DNA of 64,000 nucleotides, taken from Rothia sp. (in: high G+C Gram-positive bacteria). GTDB lineage: Bacteria > Actinomycetota > Actinomycetes > Actinomycetales > Micrococcaceae. The translations under genes and the position numbers were made by a program. The DNA is taken from NCBI RefSeq assembly GCF_030540545.1, contig NZ_JAUNVZ010000006.1:49714-113713 (forward strand), written 5' to 3'. The notes beneath the pieces were generated by a model. That model was not told the origin of the DNA, searched no databases, and saw nothing but the letters and a program-made list of their open reading frames with translations. Positions 61,642 to 64,000 of this stretch are shown piece after piece (position 1 is the stretch's first letter; each line of letters begins with the position of its first letter).

Positions 61642-62318
61642 TGTATTTTTCACGATTTATGATTAATCCTGCTAAAGGAGGGGCACGTAAGCTACTCTCG
61701 AACCCGCAGGCTCTGCATGCTGCTGTTATGGCGACAAATCCACCGGATATTGACCTGAGCGATGGTCGTATTCTGTGGCGCCTTGACCGCTCTGAACATT
61801 CGTATACCTTGTATATGCTAAGCCCTGAGAAGCCTGATTTCTCGGCTTTGGTGGAACAGGCTGGCTGGGCAACTCGTCCTGGTGAGAGCGCACATTACGG
61901 TCGTTTGCTGGCGAAGCTTGAGAACGGTCAGGAATGGGCATTCCGCTTGGCGGCTAATCCTGTGAAGCGTGTTAGGAAAGACGATGGCAAGGAAAAAGTC
62001 TATCCTCATGTTACTCCAGCTCAGCAGAGCGCCTGGCTGCGTGAACGAGCCAAGCAGTGGGGATTTGAGATCGTTCCTGCCCCCAATCAGGCTCTTGAGG
62101 ACGCACCTATGGTGAGTTCGCGACGAGATCTCGGCTTTGCCCGTAAAGATGTGAATCAGCAGAACCGTATCGGCAAAGTAACGCTGCGTAAGGCTCAATT
62201 TGATGGATATCTGCGGGTTACAGATGTCGATAAATTCCGTTATGCCCTGACCTATGGTATGGGGCGCGGTAAAGCTTACGGTTTGGGTCTGATGACTCTG
62301 GCACCGGTCAACCGATAA
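61641..62318 (+). CDS. casE: crRNA-processing endoribonuclease Cas6e (Cse3/CasE)
   Basis: Cuts pre-crRNA below the repeat hairpin. The 225-residue RAMP protein begins MYFSRFMINPAKGGARKLLS; His27 in NPQALHAAV is the likely catalytic histidine. The C-terminal glycine-rich loop YGMGRGKAYGLGLMTLAPV is typical. The start is GTG overlapping the cas5e stop (TAGTG). It is followed by a 108-bp gap with a hairpin before cas1. Confidence 0.92.
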   Translation: MYFSRFMINPAKGGARKLLSNPQALHAAVMATNPPDIDLSDGRILWRLDRSEHSYTLYMLSPEKPDFSALVEQAGWATRPGESAHYGRLLAKLENGQEWAFRLAANPVKRVRKDDGKEKVYPHVTPAQQSAWLRERAKQWGFEIVPAPNQALEDAPMVSSRRDLGFARKDVNQQNRIGKVTLRKAQFDGYLRVTDVDKFRYALTYGMGRGKAYGLGLMTLAPVNR

Positions 62319-62347
62319 ACTGCGGATCACTATCGGTGCTGAGAATA

Positions 62348-62383
62348 TGCGGTGTGGGATATAACTAAATATCCTGCACCGCA
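62348..62383 (+). promoter_or_regulatory. Hairpin between cas6e and cas1
   Basis: TGCGGTG-TG-GGATAT, loop AACTAA, ATATCC-TG-CACCGCA forms a near-perfect stem with a 2x2 internal loop. It separates the effector genes from the adaptation genes and has no U-run. It could be an attenuator, an mRNA-processing or stability site. Confidence 0.55.
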
Positions 62384-62426
62384 CATTCTTGTAATACATG
62401 TACACCATACTTTCAAGGAGGAATAT

Positions 62427-63383
62427 ATGATTGGTGCAACCCCACCCGCTCGAAAAGAATTAGTGCGTAGCTCTGAACGCATTTCTTATCTCTACGTAGA
62501 GGCAGCAAAAATTCACCGTGCCGATAATGCTATTACTATTACGGATCAAGACGGGGTAACCCATGTTCCCGCTGCCTCTCTATCTGCTCTTCTTTTAGGA
62601 CCGGGTACGTCAATTACTCATCAAGCAATGACTGTCTTAGGAGATTGCGGAACCAGCGCAATCTGGGTAGGGGAGGAAGGCGTACGGTACTATGCACATG
62701 GTCATTCACCCGCTAAAACTTCCCATCTTTTGAGCACTCAGGCTGATAAAGTCAGTAATGCTCGTAAACGTTTATCTGTTGCTCGAACCATGTATGAATG
62801 GCGTTTCCCCGGTGAAGACGTGAGCGGTTTATCGATGCAGCAGCTGCGCGGTCGCGAAGGGGCACGTGTGCGTAGGGTATATCGTATGTGGTCTCAAAAG
62901 ACGGGCGTTGAATGGTCTAAGCGTGAGTTTGACCCAAATAATTTTGAGGGGGGAACGGCTATTAATCAGGCGCTTTCTGCCGCTCATGCTTGTCTATATG
63001 GAATTGTGCACGCCGCCATAGTGTCTCTGGGGTGTTCACCCGGACTGGGGTTTGTGCATACCGGAAACACGCGTTCTTTTGTGTACGATATCGCGGATTT
63101 GTATAAGGCTGATGTCTCTATTCCTGCAGCATTTGAAACTGTTGCTGCTCTAGAACCAGGTGAGGACGTCGGCTCAAAGGTTCGCCGTGCTGTGCGTGAT
63201 CGAATCCGCGAGCAGAAAATCATGGTGCGTATTGTGGAAGACATTAAGCGTTTGCTTGACCGAGAGGAATTTGACGAGAACGACGCAAGTGATGGCGATT
63301 TGATGCTGTGGGATGGCAAAGGTACAGTGTCGGCTCGTATTAACCATGGTTCTTTCCATGATTCTCAGACTGATTCTGAGTAA
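62427..63383 (+). CDS. cas1: Cas1e integrase
   Basis: With Cas2 it inserts new spacers. The 318-residue protein has the active-site residues in GREGARVRR (Glu144), FVHTGNTRSFVYD (His211, Asp221) and IADLY (Asp224), as in E. coli Cas1. ATG at 62427 is chosen, not the upstream start at 62352, because AAGGAGG precedes it and the family start MxGxTPxxRKE lies here. It is 108 bp after cas6e. Confidence 0.95.
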   Translation: MIGATPPARKELVRSSERISYLYVEAAKIHRADNAITITDQDGVTHVPAASLSALLLGPGTSITHQAMTVLGDCGTSAIWVGEEGVRYYAHGHSPAKTSHLLSTQADKVSNARKRLSVARTMYEWRFPGEDVSGLSMQQLRGREGARVRRVYRMWSQKTGVEWSKREFDPNNFEGGTAINQALSAAHACLYGIVHAAIVSLGCSPGLGFVHTGNTRSFVYDIADLYKADVSIPAAFETVAALEPGEDVGSKVRRAVRDRIREQKIMVRIVEDIKRLLDREEFDENDASDGDLMLWDGKGTVSARINHGSFHDSQTDSE

Positions 63384-63395
63384 GGGGATAGAACT

Positions 63396-63740
63396 ATGAT
63401 TGTTGTGGTTCTAACTGCATGTCCAGCAGGTCTGCGTGGTGATTTAACTCGATGGCTTCTTGAAATAAGCGCTGGTGTGTTTATCGGTAAAGTAAGTGCG
63501 CGTATTCGTGAACATTTATGGGAACGTATTATGACGACTTGCAGTGACGGCCGTGCACTCATGGTGTACACAACGAATAATGAACAGGGTTTCGATTTCA
63601 AGGTACATCGCCATGAGTGGGAGCCTATTGACTATGACGGTGTGCAGCTGATTCGACGTGTATCGACCGCTCAAAAATTCACTCCCAAAAGAGGATGGAG
63701 CAACGCCAGCAAGTATCGGCGCGCTAGAAGAAGATACTAG
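63396..63740 (+). CDS. cas2: Cas2e
   Basis: Partner of Cas1 in the integration complex. The 114-residue type I-E Cas2 begins MIVVVLTACPAGLRGDLTRW, with LLEISAGVFIGKVSARIREH next, almost the E. coli pattern. It ends in a basic tail (KYRRARRRY). It follows cas1 by 12 nt with GGGGAT before the ATG. The last gene of the operon; the CRISPR leader starts right after it. Confidence 0.93.
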   Translation: MIVVVLTACPAGLRGDLTRWLLEISAGVFIGKVSARIREHLWERIMTTCSDGRALMVYTTNNEQGFDFKVHRHEWEPIDYDGVQLIRRVSTAQKFTPKRGWSNASKYRRARRRY

Positions 63741-63850
63741 AAAACATGGGTCTTTCATGCTCAAAATTTGAGCTATACTTAGTCGTGGCTCCAGGCTCCA
63801 AACTTAATGAAAAATGCCGACCCAGGGGATAAAACCCCAGGTCAGCAAGT
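63741..63850 (+). promoter_or_regulatory. CRISPR leader
   Basis: 110 bp between cas2 and the first repeat. A TATACT -10-like box lies at 63774-63779 with only a weak -35. A near-palindrome (GACCCAGGGG...CCCCAGGTC, 63819-63843) sits just before repeat 1. The leader is less AT-rich than usual. Confidence 0.6.
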
Positions 63851-64000
63851 ATGCTCCCCGTACACACGGGGATGAGCCGGTTCTGTACTCTGCCCGCCGG
63901 TTATTAGCGCCATGCTCCCCGTACACACGGGGATGAGCCGTTGGATGCGCAGAAGGCGGCTCTGAAGGCTCCATGCTCCCCGTACACACGGGGATGAGCC
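63851..64000 (+). CRISPR. Type I-E CRISPR array (first three repeats, cut by the window edge)
   Basis: Three identical repeats at 63851-63878, 63912-63939 and 63973-64000. The core is TGCTCCCCGTACACACGGGG followed by ATGAGCC. Spacers are 33 nt (63879-63911 and 63940-63972), or 32 nt if the shared first G belongs to a 29-nt repeat as in E. coli. The hairpin CCCCGT...ACGGGG is the Cas6e site. The array continues beyond the window. Confidence 0.97.

Noticed and set aside
63804-63989. Minus-strand open frame across the CRISPR array
   Set aside because: Its repeated HPRVYGEHG/SSPCVRGA peptides are translations of CRISPR repeats, a well-known spurious frame.

Overview
The window looks like a chromosomal segment of a high-GC actinobacterium of the Micrococcaceae, most probably Rothia (Rothia mucilaginosa-like). 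This rests on the actinobacterial gene neighbourhoods clpS-DUF2017-murI-(Rv1339-like)-rph-rdgB, parC-DUF5998-phosphodiesterase, and sepH-DUF4193-dut-DUF3710-DUF3159-TrkA-TrkA-permease, and on an LAxTG sorting signal. Species assignment is inference; no marker such as 16S rRNA is present.

Layout. 1-3.2 kb: end of a membrane transport gene, a DUF3039 protein and an SF2 helicase. 3.2-4.0 kb: an AT-rich patch and a small orphan gene. 4.0-6.0 kb: NAD salvage (pncB-pncA, minus strand). 6.2-10.7 kb: a housekeeping run (clpS, DUF2017, murI, an Rv1339-like phosphodiesterase, rph, rdgB). 10.9-13.0 kb: parE, whose partner parC lies at 28.4-31.0 kb. 13.6-28.3 kb: the cytochrome bd locus, in which cydAB and the fused exporter cydDC are separated by about 8 kb of accessory DNA. 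That DNA carries three paralogous lipoproteins, two small secreted beta/gamma-crystallin proteins, a duplicated 3' end of cydB, and a membrane-fusion protein with a MacB-like ABC transporter. 31-44.5 kb: conserved actinobacterial genes for septation (sepH), dUTP removal (dut), potassium uptake (two TrkA-type proteins and a KimA-like permease) and RNA methylation. 44.8-52.7 kb: a wall-anchored beta-propeller protein, dxs, an RNase D-like protein, msrB, ybaK and zapE. 53.3-53.6 kb: a tRNA-Gly/Cys/Val cluster. 53.9-64.0 kb: a complete type I-E CRISPR-Cas locus, with cas3 divergent from cas8e-cse2-cas7-cas5-cas6e-cas1-cas2 and an array that runs off the right edge.

Three things stand out. First, the region between divergent cas3 and cas8e holds two degenerate CRISPR repeats around a 21-nt pseudo-spacer, just upstream of a well-formed cas promoter. 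This is the architecture expected of a Cascade-guiding regulatory RNA (CreR-like). Second, the lipoprotein/crystallin cassettes have mosaic, recombining 3' ends and lie beside a 135-bp duplication of the cydB 3' end, which points to insertion or amplification inside an ancestral cydABDC operon. Third, long palindromic elements recur in intergenic regions.

All function calls come from reading the translated sequences and remembered family features. No database search was run.
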